Below are positions 53,595-62,962 of a DNA stretch of 64,000 nt, one piece after another; positions within the stretch are counted from its first letter, which is position 1, and the number at the start of each line of letters is the position of its first letter. This DNA comes from an uncultured Collinsella sp. (GTDB lineage Bacteria; Actinomycetota; Coriobacteriia; Coriobacteriales; Coriobacteriaceae): NCBI GenBank assembly GCA_900543275.1, contig UQQL01000003.1, forward strand, positions 1 to 64,000, written 5' to 3'. The notes beneath the pieces are model-generated. The model saw nothing but the letters and a program-made list of their open reading frames with translations. It was not told where the DNA came from and searched no databases. The position numbers and the translations under genes were made by a program.

Positions 53595-53632
53595 ACGGGC
53601 GGTTCGGACAAACATCCGGGCCGCCCGTTTTT
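53595..53632 (+). terminator. Terminator of the DUF4430 operon
   Basis: Stem ACGGGCGG / CCGCCCGT (53595-53602 with 53621-53628) is followed by TTTT, 22 nt after the second stop codon. Confidence 0.88.
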
Positions 53633-53671
53633 CATGCGAATGGGATTGGGTTGCCGGGTCTCTCGGTAAAC

Positions 53672-53706
53672 AAAAAACCGGTTGGAATGGGAATTCCAAC
53701 CGGTTA
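53672..53706 (-). terminator. Terminator of the downstream GtrA gene
   Basis: A perfect 13-bp stem AACCGGTTGGAAT / ATTCCAACCGGTT (53676-53688 with 53693-53705) is followed on the minus strand by six T. Confidence 0.92.
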
Positions 53707-53731
53707 TACATTCAAGCAAATAGCGAATCGA

Positions 53732-54139
53732 CTACGACCGTGCGCCCTCGAGGAAGAAGCGACGGCTGAAGTAGTTGTACCAGGTGACGAGGAACGTGGC
53801 GATGGCCTTCATGGCCTGGTAGCCGATGCTCAAAAACGTGACGCCCACAAACATGTATAGGTCGTTGAGGCCCAGGCCAATCACCGACAGGATGGTGAAG
53901 ATCGTGAACTCGCGCTTGCGGCTCATGCCCTCGCGGTGGTCGAACACGTACTTCATGCTGAGCCAGTAGTTGACCACGACGGACGTGGTAAACGAGACCG
54001 TGGTGCTCATCAAAAAGTCGAGGTGAAACAGCTCGACGAGCGCAATGAGCATACCCCAGTCGATGCCAAAGGAGATAAGGCCCACGACAGCGAACTTGAG
54101 GAACTGCTTGGTATGAGGTTGTGCCAGTGCCTTGCGCAC
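53732..54139 (-). CDS. GtrA family membrane protein
   Basis: A 135-residue protein with four predicted membrane helices and the GtrA pattern FLKFAVVGLISFGIDWGMLI, then NYWLSMKYVF. GtrA-like proteins are thought to help flip lipid-linked sugars or occur with glycosyltransferases, but none is adjacent here. It is a paralog of the next minus-strand gene (54358-54753), sharing the REFxIFxxLSVIGLxLND stretch. The two lie head to tail with 218 nt between them and a possible terminator. Confidence 0.87.
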   Translation of the reverse strand: MRKALAQPHTKQFLKFAVVGLISFGIDWGMLIALVELFHLDFLMSTTVSFTTSVVVNYWLSMKYVFDHREGMSRKREFTIFTILSVIGLGLNDLYMFVGVTFLSIGYQAMKAIATFLVTWYNYFSRRFFLEGARS

Positions 54140-54287
54140 GTAATCACATCCAATGCGTTGATAAATCGAGCAGAGGATACTTTAGAGCTTTTGCAAGGGA
54201 AACGTAAGGTCTTTGCCAAGAACTATACGAACTCGCCAAATTTTCAAGAGCTAATCCGCAAACGTTGAAAATTTGCCCGTAAACGAG

Positions 54288-54332
54288 CAAAACCCACGAA
54301 CAACACAGCGCTCGACGCGCGTCATCCGTGGG
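54288..54332 (-). terminator. Possible terminator between the GtrA genes
   Basis: On the minus strand CCCACG (54327-54332) pairs with CGTGGG (54293-54298) over a long loop that has its own GC-rich pairing, then TTTT. Moderate only. Confidence 0.5.
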
Positions 54333-54357
54333 CATCGTAAAGCTGTAAGGTTGCGAG

Positions 54358-54753
54358 TTACTTGGTCTCGTCGCCTTCCAGGAAGATCTTTCGGGTCACA
54401 AAGTTGTAGACCATGACAAGCGCGGTGGCGCAGATCTTGGCGATATTGGCCTCGAGTCCCAGGCCGGCGTTGAGTGTCAACACGATACCGTCGTTGAGTG
54501 CCAGGCCGATCACGGACAGCACGACAAAGATAATGAACTCGCGGCGGCGGCTTATGCCTTCCTTGTGCGCAAACACGTACTTCATGCTGGCGACGTAATT
54601 AAAGATGAGTGAGACGATAAAGCCGCTGGTGTTGGCGATTAGGATGTTGAGGCCCAGACCGTAGTGGAGCAGATTCATAATGCCAAAGTCGATAACCGTG
54701 GCAATGACACCGACGACGCCAAATTTCATGATCTGCGCAAGGAGCTTTTGCAT
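54358..54753 (-). CDS. GtrA family membrane protein (paralog)
   Basis: A 131-residue protein, starting MQKLLAQIMKFGVVGVIATVI, with four membrane helices and the NYVASMKYVFAHKEG region typical of GtrA. It closely parallels the gene at 53732-54139, indicating tandem duplication. The ATG at 54753 is preceded by AGGCAGG on the minus strand; longer in-frame extensions would add a poorly hydrophobic N-terminus and are unlikely. Function is probably in the transfer of lipid-linked sugars. Confidence 0.87.
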   Translation of the reverse strand: MQKLLAQIMKFGVVGVIATVIDFGIMNLLHYGLGLNILIANTSGFIVSLIFNYVASMKYVFAHKEGISRRREFIIFVVLSVIGLALNDGIVLTLNAGLGLEANIAKICATALVMVYNFVTRKIFLEGDETK

Positions 54754-54832
54754 GGTACCTGCCTTAAGCTGGCGCCGAAGCGCCGCGGGGATGACAAACT
54801 TGGCACAGTTTAGCCAATCCCCGCGGGTGGGG

Positions 54833-56749
54833 CTAGGCGCGCTCCTCGATAGCACCGTTTCTATATGCATCGAGCAGCTGGCGCAGGTCCTGGATCTGGC
54901 TGCGGATCTTGGCGCCGGTATCGGTGTCGCTCACCATGCGGCGACGGTCTGCTTGGTCAAAACGGTTGGTCTCGCTCTCGATGTCCACGTTGCGTGTGAG
55001 TGCCTCGGCAACCGTCGTAAAGGCCCGGTGCGACTTGAGGCGGCAGCCGCGCGAGCTCGAGATGAGCGTATAGCCGGCGATACCCGTCTTGGGATGGTAA
55101 GCGCGGCAGAAGCCGCCATCGATGACCAGCAGCTTGCCCTCGGCGCGGATGGGCTGCTCGCCCTTGGTGGTTTTAACGGGCGTGTGGCCGTTGATGATGT
55201 GACCGGTCGGTGAGCATGCCATGGGCGCGACGCCAAACTCGCGCATGATGTCGTCGCAGACCGAGGGCGACTTGGTAAGCGTAAAGTACGGGTCCATCGG
55301 CTCGACCCAGGTGCTCTTATCGGCGATATAGGCGCGCTCAAAGGTACGCACCAGGCGTCCGCTGGCGGGTGAGTTAAAGCCGATCCACAGGTACCACATC
55401 CAGTCGAGGGCGTCGCGGTCGCCCATGCGCCAGGCGCGGCGGGCGATGTGGTCGCAAAAATCGAGATAATCGCGGCCAGCGTGCCAGGTGCCCAGGCAGT
55501 TCATGCTGCTAAAGGTGCCGTCTTCGTTGAGTGGCACGCAGCCGTGGAAGAGCAGGTTGCCGTTGGCGACTTTGTACATCGAGCCGTGGGAATAGAGGAA
55601 ATCGATATGGCGATGCAGGTGATCGGCGGTGACGAACTCGGACACGAGCTTGTCGATGATGTGCTGCTCCTGAGACGTGAGCGTATAGGGGTCCGCCGGG
55701 TCGACGGTGGGGAAGTCGTTGGTCGTGAGCGGCCATACGCTGCCGTCGGCGAGCGTGACCGTGCCGGTGTCGTGATCGATCTTGTCGAGTAACAGGCGGT
55801 CGGTCATGTCGAACTCGGGATGGCGCTGGATAATCTGGCCCTCGAGCTTAAAGAGCAGCACGTTGATGGCCTTGATCAGCGGGGTGATGGACTCACCGGC
55901 GGTGTAGGTGGCATCAGCATAGGCGACAAGTTCACGCAGCGAGATGCCGTAGTCGTTCTCGAGGATCTCGTAGTTGTCGTAGCGTAGGTTGTTGCGCAGC
56001 ACCGTGGCGATGCAGGCGGGCTCACCGGCCGCAGCGCCCATCCACAGCAGGTCGTGGTTGCCCCACTGGATGTCGAGTGAATGGTAGGTGAGCAGGCGGT
56101 CCATAATCTTGGCCGCGCCGCCACCGCGGTCGAAGATATCGCCCACCAGGTGCAGGTGGTCGACGGCCAGCCGCTTGATGAGCGAGGCGAGCGACTCGAT
56201 AAAGTCGTCGGCGCTGGCGGTCTCCAGGATGGACTCCACGATGCGCTCGTGATAGCGCACGCGATAGTTGTTCTCGTCCGGGTGCGTGTGCAACAACTCG
56301 TCGATGATATAGGCGTAATCGCGCGGGATGGCCTTACGCACTTTGGAGCGCGTGTAGCGGCTTGAAAGCGAACGAGCGACCATGATGAGCTGGTCAAGCA
56401 TCGTCTTGTACCAGGTGGGCGAGTCCTCGCGCTGGCTGCGGACCAGCTCGATCTTCTCGTGCGGGTAGTAGATGAGCGTGCACAGCTCGCCCTTTTCGTC
56501 AAAGGAGAGCGTTTCGCCAAAGATCTCGTCGACATGCTCGCGCACGACGCCCGAGCAGTTGTTGAGGATGTGCATAAAGGCTTCGTACTCGCCATGCACG
56601 TCGCTCATAAAATGTTCGGTGCCTTTGGGCAGGTTGAGAATGGCCGAGAGATTGATGATCTCGGTAAACGCGGATTGCTCGGTGGGAAATTGTTTCGACA
56701 GCAGACGCAGATACTTGAAGTCTTGCGGATTGCGATCGAATGCGACCAT
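54833..56749 (-). CDS. fbp: Fructose-1,6-bisphosphatase class III
   Basis: A 638-residue gluconeogenic phosphatase of the Firmicutes-type class III, with a metallophosphoesterase core. Visible are MSDVHGEYEAFMHIL, the metal motif LVGDIFDRGGGAAKIMD and WGNHDLLWMGAA; a C-terminal GHTPVKTTKGEQPIRAEGKLLVIDGG corresponds to the last metal site. Length matches the family (about 640). ATG 56749 has GGAAGG upstream on the minus strand. It is a single gene, transcribed away from degV. Confidence 0.96.
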   Translation of the reverse strand: MVAFDRNPQDFKYLRLLSKQFPTEQSAFTEIINLSAILNLPKGTEHFMSDVHGEYEAFMHILNNCSGVVREHVDEIFGETLSFDEKGELCTLIYYPHEKIELVRSQREDSPTWYKTMLDQLIMVARSLSSRYTRSKVRKAIPRDYAYIIDELLHTHPDENNYRVRYHERIVESILETASADDFIESLASLIKRLAVDHLHLVGDIFDRGGGAAKIMDRLLTYHSLDIQWGNHDLLWMGAAAGEPACIATVLRNNLRYDNYEILENDYGISLRELVAYADATYTAGESITPLIKAINVLLFKLEGQIIQRHPEFDMTDRLLLDKIDHDTGTVTLADGSVWPLTTNDFPTVDPADPYTLTSQEQHIIDKLVSEFVTADHLHRHIDFLYSHGSMYKVANGNLLFHGCVPLNEDGTFSSMNCLGTWHAGRDYLDFCDHIARRAWRMGDRDALDWMWYLWIGFNSPASGRLVRTFERAYIADKSTWVEPMDPYFTLTKSPSVCDDIMREFGVAPMACSPTGHIINGHTPVKTTKGEQPIRAEGKLLVIDGGFCRAYHPKTGIAGYTLISSSRGCRLKSHRAFTTVAEALTRNVDIESETNRFDQADRRRMVSDTDTGAKIRSQIQDLRQLLDAYRNGAIEERA

Positions 56750-57067
56750 GAAACACCTTCCGATGGGGTTGGTAAAACTGATAAACAGCGTCAAACGTTT
56801 ATCAGTATGCGCCGCTTTTGTTTCGATTGGGGATGGGCAGCCGAATTGTTAGCCGAACGGTTTGGTAAATCGATTTAGTGGAGGTAGATATGGCGGTTGA
56901 GTGGAGACGTAGGGTCGTTTTTACAGACGTATGCCTCCGGGATCGATAGAGATGATGACGGTAAAGATGTTCACTACCTTTGGCTCTATTTGGTAAATAG
57001 TGGACATTTGTACCGTATTTATGCTTGCTGTGCGATAATTTTTATAACTATACGTAAGGAGCCTCAT

Positions 57068-57958
57068 ATGAGTGATTTTGTCCTGACCTGTGAATCCGCC
57101 GCCGATCGAACTCGGGAGTTCTTTGAATCGCGCAATATCCCTGTCGTGTGTTTTCATTACGAGATCGACGATGTTGTCTATACGGACGATCTGTATCAGT
57201 CGATTACGCCGGACGAGTTTTTTGCCCAGATATCCGCGGGCGCCATGCCCAAGACGTCTCAGGTGAGCGTGGGTGAGTACGAAGAGTTTTGGGAGCCGCT
57301 TGTTGCCGAGGGCAAAGACGTGCTGCACCTGACGTTGTCATCGGGTATTTCGGGCACGTATGGATCGGCCTGCGTTGCGGCGCAGATGCTCGCGGATCGC
57401 TATCCCCAGGGCGGCAAGGTGTGCGTCATCGATTCGCTGGGGGCGTCTTCGGGCTTTGGCCTGTTGCTGGAATATGCCGCCGATGTGCGCGATAGCGGGG
57501 CTTCACTCGACGAGACGGCTGCCTGGATCGAGGAGCACAAGCTCAACCTGCACCACTGGTTCTTCTCGACCGATCTGTCGAGCTACCTGCGCGGCGGTCG
57601 CATTTCGGCTGCGAGCGCGATCATCGGCACGGCGCTTAAGATTTGCCCGCTTATGACGGTCGATTGCGAAGGTGGGCTGTTGCCACGTGAGAAGATTCGC
57701 ACTAAGAAGCGCGCGATTTCCGAGATGGCTCAGACCATGATGGCACACGTGCAGGACGGTGCGGATTATTCGGGTAAGTGCGTCATGTCGCACTCGGCGT
57801 GCCGCGAGGATGCCGAGGCAGTTGCGGCGCTGATCGAGGAACAGATTCCGCAGCTTAAAGGCAAGATTGAGATCAATAACATCGGTACTCTGATTGGCTC
57901 GCATACCGGACCTGGTACGGTGGCGCTCTTCTTTATGGGCGACAAGCGCGTGGATTAG
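57068..57958 (+). CDS. DegV family fatty-acid-binding protein
   Basis: A 296-residue two-domain cytosolic protein. FVLTCESAADRT marks the start, MPKTSQVSVGEYEEFW, LHLTLSSGISGTYGSA and IDSLGASSGFGLL are family motifs, and the C-terminal GTLIGSHTGPGTVALFFMG is a hallmark. DegV/FakB proteins bind a fatty acid and present it to the kinase FakA for phospholipid synthesis. No FakA is visible here. AAGGAG lies 7 nt before the ATG. Confidence 0.93.
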   Translation: MSDFVLTCESAADRTREFFESRNIPVVCFHYEIDDVVYTDDLYQSITPDEFFAQISAGAMPKTSQVSVGEYEEFWEPLVAEGKDVLHLTLSSGISGTYGSACVAAQMLADRYPQGGKVCVIDSLGASSGFGLLLEYAADVRDSGASLDETAAWIEEHKLNLHHWFFSTDLSSYLRGGRISAASAIIGTALKICPLMTVDCEGGLLPREKIRTKKRAISEMAQTMMAHVQDGADYSGKCVMSHSACREDAEAVAALIEEQIPQLKGKIEINNIGTLIGSHTGPGTVALFFMGDKRVD

Positions 57959-57993
57959 TTTGCCCCATCACATCGCTGCATGATTGCTCAAAC

Positions 57994-58027
57994 GAAAACG
58001 GCCCGCCTCACGTTTGTGGGGCGGGCC
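57994..58027 (-). terminator. Terminator of the TIM-barrel-like gene (also after degV)
   Basis: Stem GGCCCGCC / GGCGGGCC (58000-58007 with 58020-58027), with additional CAC/GTG pairs; on the minus strand it runs into GTTTTCGTTT. It lies between convergent genes. Confidence 0.85.
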
Positions 58028-58038
58028 AAGATGTTTTG

Positions 58039-59130
58039 CTAGCGTTTCTTTCCGCGGAAGAAGAAGCCGTGCAGTGACGGCTTGAGGCCGCGGTTGGCGC
58101 GACGCTCCTCGATATGATCGTGGATCGAAGCGACGCGCTCGATAACCTCGTCGGGAATCGGCACGTCGGGATTCATGTTCTCGACCTGGCTGACCTCGGC
58201 GGCGGCGACCTGGTCGATAATGGGCACATCGTCGTGCGAGATGACAGGCGTGGCGTCTTCTTTCATCTTGCGGTAGCGCTGCATCATGTCGGTCTGTAGC
58301 TGCTGGGCCGAAGGCGGTGTCCAGATGATGGCGTTGGCACCGGCGGCGATGGTCTCGCGGATGCTCTCGGGCGTCTTGCCGCCCGGCGCGATGAGCGGCA
58401 GGTTGGGATAGTGCTCGCGCAGTTCACGCAGGACCTGCGGCGTGTTTTTGCCAGCGGCGATGTTAAGAATCTTGGCGCCGGCGCGCACCTTGGCGTGAGC
58501 ATCGTCGTCGCAACGTACGACCGTGGCGATGACGGGGATGTCGGCGATGTTGGTGATGTGCTCGACCATCTCGGCGGTGGCGGGGGAGTTGACCACACAG
58601 CCCGCCGCACCCTGCATCTCGGAGACGGCTGCCATCTGAACGGAGCGCTTGCCGGTGGTGGTGCCACCGCCCACGCCTACGAAGACCGGGCACTCGGCGA
58701 CGGTCAGCAGCGCCTGCGTAATGGCGGGCTGCGGCGTGAAAGGGTAGACCGCAAAGACGGCATCGGCGTTGGAGTTGCGGATAACCGCGACATCAGTGGT
58801 GTAAATGAGCGACTTGATGCGGCGGCCGAAGAGCGTGAAGCCGCTGGCCTCCTCGATCTCGTCGGGCATGCGGAGGGCCGCCTTGCGCAAACGCCCGTCG
58901 ATGGGCAGGGGCTCCATAGGGAGCAGGCCGTTGGGCGTGACGGCTACCTGGGGCTCGGTGAACTCGTCTGCGAGCTCGACCTCGGAGAAATCGACCGAGG
59001 CGACGATGTCCTCGTGAACCTCGGCGGGCACATCGATGGGAGCTTGGTCGTTTGCCGCGGCAGGCGTGTCGAAGGAGCTGGTGCCGACGAAGGCGTCGAC
59101 GCGCTCGTTTAGATCGTTGAGGGTATCCAT
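58039..59130 (-). CDS. TIM-barrel-like protein, unknown function
   Basis: A 363-residue protein. Residues ~100-300 show alternating strands and helices with phosphate-site-like loops: GVGGGTTTGKRSVQM, IPVIATVVRCDDD, GAKILNIAAG and LIAPGGKTPESIRETIAAGANAI. The last resembles the aldolase/IMPDH-type TIM-barrel phosphate site. N- and C-terminal extensions are acidic or helical, and the end is basic (FFFRGKKR). I cannot name a substrate. An internal acidic N-terminal region (SVDFSEVELADE) is unusual for a plain barrel enzyme. GGAGG precedes the start on the minus strand. Confidence 0.6.
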   Translation of the reverse strand: MDTLNDLNERVDAFVGTSSFDTPAAANDQAPIDVPAEVHEDIVASVDFSEVELADEFTEPQVAVTPNGLLPMEPLPIDGRLRKAALRMPDEIEEASGFTLFGRRIKSLIYTTDVAVIRNSNADAVFAVYPFTPQPAITQALLTVAECPVFVGVGGGTTTGKRSVQMAAVSEMQGAAGCVVNSPATAEMVEHITNIADIPVIATVVRCDDDAHAKVRAGAKILNIAAGKNTPQVLRELREHYPNLPLIAPGGKTPESIRETIAAGANAIIWTPPSAQQLQTDMMQRYRKMKEDATPVISHDDVPIIDQVAAAEVSQVENMNPDVPIPDEVIERVASIHDHIEERRANRGLKPSLHGFFFRGKKR

Positions 59131-59320
59131 GGAGGCTCGATTCTATGTGATGACGGCCGGCAGGGTGCCGGCAGCGTTGTGCTTGCTAAATCGTTTGACG
59201 AGTTGATTTTTCCCCGCCGCGTCCTCCGTTAGACCGAAGGGCGGCGAACGTGAAGGAGCTGTGGTGGCGGTGATCGAGGTGCTATCTTGAAAGTCCCGTT
59301 TAAAAGAGAGGTGACGCGGT

Positions 59321-59491
59321 ATGGAATTTTCGGCAATGTTGGGCTCGATTGGCCTATGCGTGGGCGCAATCGTAGCCGCCGCGGTCATCTACTTTGTGGT
59401 CACGGCCATTAAGGGCAAAAGGGCCGAACGCAAGGAGCGCACGATGCTTAAACAGCATCGCGACCAGCAGGGCAAACGCGCACGGAGATAG
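59321..59491 (+). CDS. 56-residue single-pass membrane peptide
   Basis: From ATG 59321, 56 codons encode MEFSAMLGSIGLCVGAIVAA, a hydrophobic helix, and a strongly basic tail (KGKRAERKERTMLKQHRDQ). AGAGAGG lies 8 nt upstream. The topology would be N-out, C-in. It has codon use like neighbouring genes and is clearly a coding frame. Function is unknown. It fills the space between the TIM-barrel-like gene and the RsmB/NOP gene, both on the other strand. Confidence 0.7.
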   Translation: MEFSAMLGSIGLCVGAIVAAAVIYFVVTAIKGKRAERKERTMLKQHRDQQGKRARR

Positions 59492-59515
59492 CTTGTTGAG
59501 TTTTGGATCCGTGCG

Positions 59516-60619
59516 CTAGCTGCGTTTTCGGATCAGGGCAATGTAGAAGCCCTCAAATTCGCGGCTGGGCGGAATGGTGAGCGTGCCGGGCAGGCCGTTG
59601 GCGATGGCCGATACCTGACCCGCGGCAATGGCCTCGGTCAGGGCGTTGGACTCGATGCGCGGCTCCTCACCAGCTTCCTGGGCACGGCGTGCCTCACTTT
59701 CGCTTGGCGTGCCGTCGAGGGGGATGAGCTCGCAGTCCATATGCTTGTCGAGGGCTTCTTGCAGGGCGTCCTCGTTTTCCTGCGGCAAGATCGAACAAGT
59801 CGAATAGACGAGCGTGCCGCCCGGTTTGAGGGCTCCCATGGCGCGGTCCAGAAGCGCACGCTGCGAGCGGGCGCATTTGACGAGCAGCTGCTCGGTCAGG
59901 CCGCGCAGGCTTTTCTCGTTGCCGCTGATGACGGTGCCCGTGCCGGTGCAGGGAGCGTCGAGCAGGATGCGGTCAAAGCGGAAGAACTCGTCGAGCTCGC
60001 GTGCGTCGGTGCGCATGACGGGCACGTTTTTTGCGCCTTGGCGGTGGAGGTTGGCTTCGAGCTTCTCGGCGCGGGGAATGCTCATCTCGCAGGCGGTAAG
60101 GTGCGCCTGCCCCTGCGTGAGGGCGGCGATCTGCGTCGTCTTGCCGCCAGGGGCTGCGCACATGTCCAGGATGTCCTCGCCTGCCTGTGCGCCCAGGACC
60201 AGCGGCGGCATCATGGACGACAAGCTCTGCAGGTAGATCTTGCCGTCGCGGTAGATGTCGAGGTCCCACAGATCGGAAACCTGGGCCTCGGGCAGGATAA
60301 AGGCGTCTGGGTACCAGGCGACGGGGTTGTGGGCGATGCCGGCGGCATCGAGCGCCGCAGCGATGTCCTCGGCGGTCGCCCTGAGCGTGTTGGCGCGCAG
60401 TGTGACCGGGCGTGTGGCCGCGGCGCCGAAGCCCTCGATCATGAGCTCGGCATCGGCGGGCGCATAGGCGCCGGCGACCGTGTCGACCATAAAGCGTGGC
60501 AGGTCGGCAGCGCAGGGAAGGGCGGCAAGCTGGTCGGAAAGCTCAGTAGCAGCAAACTGCCTAAGCTTGAGCTCGGGCTTAACCGGCTTTTTTTGCTTAC
60601 GACGACGCGGCTTGGACAT
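59516..60619 (-). CDS. RsmB/NOP-family RNA m5C methyltransferase
   Basis: A 367-residue SAM-dependent enzyme that makes 5-methylcytosine in rRNA or tRNA. An N-terminal RNA-binding region (TLRANTLRA) precedes the SAM motif DMCAAPGGKTTQIA. The two cysteines of the mechanism are in LLDAPCTGTGT and STCSI. A C-terminal part (FYIALIRKR) follows. Similarity to RsmF/NSUN-type enzymes is likely, but the target site cannot be deduced. The N-terminus is very basic (KPRRRKQKKP). It is single-copy, with spacing from metG of 59 nt. Confidence 0.92.
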   Translation of the reverse strand: MSKPRRRKQKKPVKPELKLRQFAATELSDQLAALPCAADLPRFMVDTVAGAYAPADAELMIEGFGAAATRPVTLRANTLRATAEDIAAALDAAGIAHNPVAWYPDAFILPEAQVSDLWDLDIYRDGKIYLQSLSSMMPPLVLGAQAGEDILDMCAAPGGKTTQIAALTQGQAHLTACEMSIPRAEKLEANLHRQGAKNVPVMRTDARELDEFFRFDRILLDAPCTGTGTVISGNEKSLRGLTEQLLVKCARSQRALLDRAMGALKPGGTLVYSTCSILPQENEDALQEALDKHMDCELIPLDGTPSESEARRAQEAGEEPRIESNALTEAIAAGQVSAIANGLPGTLTIPPSREFEGFYIALIRKRS

Positions 60620-60678
60620 CCGTCTTTCCTTCCCATCCCAAATTGACTACTTTCCGGACACGCCGCTGCTGGCGTGCT

Positions 60679-62829
60679 TTAGTACTGGCTCTCGTGCTTG
60701 CTAAAGAAGTCGAAGCGCGGGGGTAGCGGCTTTACGCGGTGCTCGCCGGGCTTCTCGCCCAGGCTCTCCACAAACTCATCCGTGGAGGCGAAGATGTTAT
60801 CCCAGCTAAAGAAGGCGACCGGGTCGATGTCGAAGTACTCACAGATGAGCTCGCAGCCGGCCGGGACGATGCCGTGCATCAGGACGGTCGCCACGCGCAG
60901 CTCGGTAAAGGCGTCGACGAGGGCCTGCGTCATTGCGGCGTTGGCCGGCTCGCCCTCGAGCTTGTTGGCGGCCTTGGAGGCGTCGCTCCAGCGCTTGTTG
61001 GCGGCGCGCAGGTAGTCGTCGCACACGGCAAGCGCGCGGTGCGTCTCGAACTTGTACATGGCCTGCTCAAAGGCGAGGGCTGCCTGCTGGGCGGCTTCGA
61101 CCACGGTGTCAGAAGCGGCACCGGCGGGGATGCAGCCGTTGCGGTAGGGGCTCTCGTCGCCTTCCTTGACGGCGACGCCGTAGAAGCAGCTGCGGGCCAA
61201 GCGGTTGAACACGCCGGTCAAAAGGGCGCTCTCCTTAAGGGCCGGGTCGATAACGCGCTTGTCGTCGCAGGCGCGTACCTCGTTGCCGTCCTTGTCCTTG
61301 CCGGTTACACGCGTGTCGTATGCCTTGGGGCTAAAGCTTACCGGCTTCTCGGACAGGCCGAGCGACAGCCAGTGCGCACGCATCTGCTCGCAGGTGTAGT
61401 GGTTGAGCAGGTCGTCTGCCGGCGGGGGAGGCGTCTGCGAGGACGAGCTGGCCTTTTTGCCCATGTAGAGCAGGTGGTAGCAGGCGCTGACGGTGCTCTG
61501 CGTGAGGTCCCAGCCCAGGGCCTCCCACATGGCGGTCTGCGCGATGCAGTAGAAGTAGATGTTGTCCTGACCGATAAACTGGTAGATCTGCGCGTCGTCC
61601 GAGCACCACCAGTCGCGCCAGTCGAGCGAGCTGTGCTGGTAGGTGGGCGCGGGGACCTGCGTGGAGTCGGCAGCGGGCTCGCCCATGAGGGCGGCATCCT
61701 GGGCGGCGACGCCCTCGGTCACGCCGGCTGCCTTGGCATCGCGCGCGAGCACGGTACGCGTATAGCTGATGGGCGCCCACAGGCTCTCGGGCCAGCACCA
61801 GCAGGTGACGTCGGAGACGCCATCGACCTCGGGCACCGGAACGCCCCAGTCGATGTTGCCGGTGATGCGGAAGGGCACGAGCGCCTTGCCGCTGCGGAAG
61901 CGCACGCCGCCGTTGGCGAGCACCGCGTGGGCGTCGTCGCGCTCCTTCCAGCTGGGGAAGGTGACGGTAAAGCTGCTCTTGTTGCCCTCGGGCTCCAGCA
62001 CGGTGTGCTCGGGAAGCTGGTCCTCGACGGCGTCGAAGGCCTCGCGGAACTTGTTCTGGATGTAGAGCTGAGCCGGCAGCAGCCACTCCTCCATGGTCTT
62101 GGAGACCACGGAGCGAACCTGCGGGTTCTGGGCGAGCTTGGCGGTGTAGGTTTTCATGAAGTCGAGGTAGGCCGGCAGGTCAAAGTAGAGATTGTCGACC
62201 GGGCGCAGCTCGGGCACCTCGCCGGTGAGCTGGCTCTTGGGCGCGATGAGCTCCTCGGGCTCAAACTGGTGGCCCAGATCGCACTCGTCGGCATAAGCCT
62301 TCTCGGACTTGCAGCCCTGGATGGGGCAGCGGCCGATGACCTGGCGGCCGTTGAGGAACGTGCCGGCCTTGGCATCGTAGAACTGCAGCGTGGAGCGCTT
62401 GGAGATGGTGCCCTGCTCGTGCAGGCGCTCGATAATCTCGGCAGTCACCTCGTTGTGGATCTGGGCCGCCGGCTCAAGGCCCGAGCCGCCGTAGATGTCG
62501 CAGCTGATGTTGTAGTTGTTGAGGGTCGCGGCCTGGCGGGAGTGATTGGACTCGACATACTCGCCGATGGACTTGTCGTAGCCCTCGTTCTCCTTGAGCT
62601 TGCGGTAGCTCTCCATGATGGGCGAACCGTAGCAGTCGGTGCCCGAGGTGAAGATGACGTTTTCGCGGCCCAGGCGGTCGCGCAGGAAGCGGGCGAAGAA
62701 GTCGGCCGGGACAAAGACGCCGCCGACGTGGCCAAAGTGCAGACCCTTGTTGCCGTAGGGCTCGCCGGCGGTAACGATGGCGCGGCGCGGCCAGCTGGGA
62801 CGGTCGTTCATGGAGTATTTGGATGCCAT
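60679..62829 (-). CDS. metG: Methionyl-tRNA synthetase, atypical KMSKS motif
   Basis: A 716-residue class I synthetase that charges tRNA-Met. The HIGH-like motif is GLHFGHVGG (H31-H34), and the zinc knuckle is CPIQGC...C. The region INPW-type (FIGQDNIYFYC) is present. In place of KMSKS is KKASSSS (K459-A-S-S-S463), followed by a Pro-rich stretch: the second catalytic lysine is serine. An anticodon-binding helical domain follows. ATG 62829 has AAGGAG on the minus strand; upstream in-frame codons are not needed. It is probably the only MetRS in the genome, but this cannot be seen here. Confidence 0.88.
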   Translation of the reverse strand: MASKYSMNDRPSWPRRAIVTAGEPYGNKGLHFGHVGGVFVPADFFARFLRDRLGRENVIFTSGTDCYGSPIMESYRKLKENEGYDKSIGEYVESNHSRQAATLNNYNISCDIYGGSGLEPAAQIHNEVTAEIIERLHEQGTISKRSTLQFYDAKAGTFLNGRQVIGRCPIQGCKSEKAYADECDLGHQFEPEELIAPKSQLTGEVPELRPVDNLYFDLPAYLDFMKTYTAKLAQNPQVRSVVSKTMEEWLLPAQLYIQNKFREAFDAVEDQLPEHTVLEPEGNKSSFTVTFPSWKERDDAHAVLANGGVRFRSGKALVPFRITGNIDWGVPVPEVDGVSDVTCWCWPESLWAPISYTRTVLARDAKAAGVTEGVAAQDAALMGEPAADSTQVPAPTYQHSSLDWRDWWCSDDAQIYQFIGQDNIYFYCIAQTAMWEALGWDLTQSTVSACYHLLYMGKKASSSSQTPPPPADDLLNHYTCEQMRAHWLSLGLSEKPVSFSPKAYDTRVTGKDKDGNEVRACDDKRVIDPALKESALLTGVFNRLARSCFYGVAVKEGDESPYRNGCIPAGAASDTVVEAAQQAALAFEQAMYKFETHRALAVCDDYLRAANKRWSDASKAANKLEGEPANAAMTQALVDAFTELRVATVLMHGIVPAGCELICEYFDIDPVAFFSWDNIFASTDEFVESLGEKPGEHRVKPLPPRFDFFSKHESQY

Positions 62830-62962
62830 GGGACTCCTTCGCATATAGGTAAGAGCGCGGCCGGGCACGGGGTTCGGCGGCGCGGTGGTCAATTCGTGCA
62901 TATCGTTCGACATTATCGCACATGCGGGCGGGTGCGTGGCAGGGGCGCTATCCTAAGATGCT

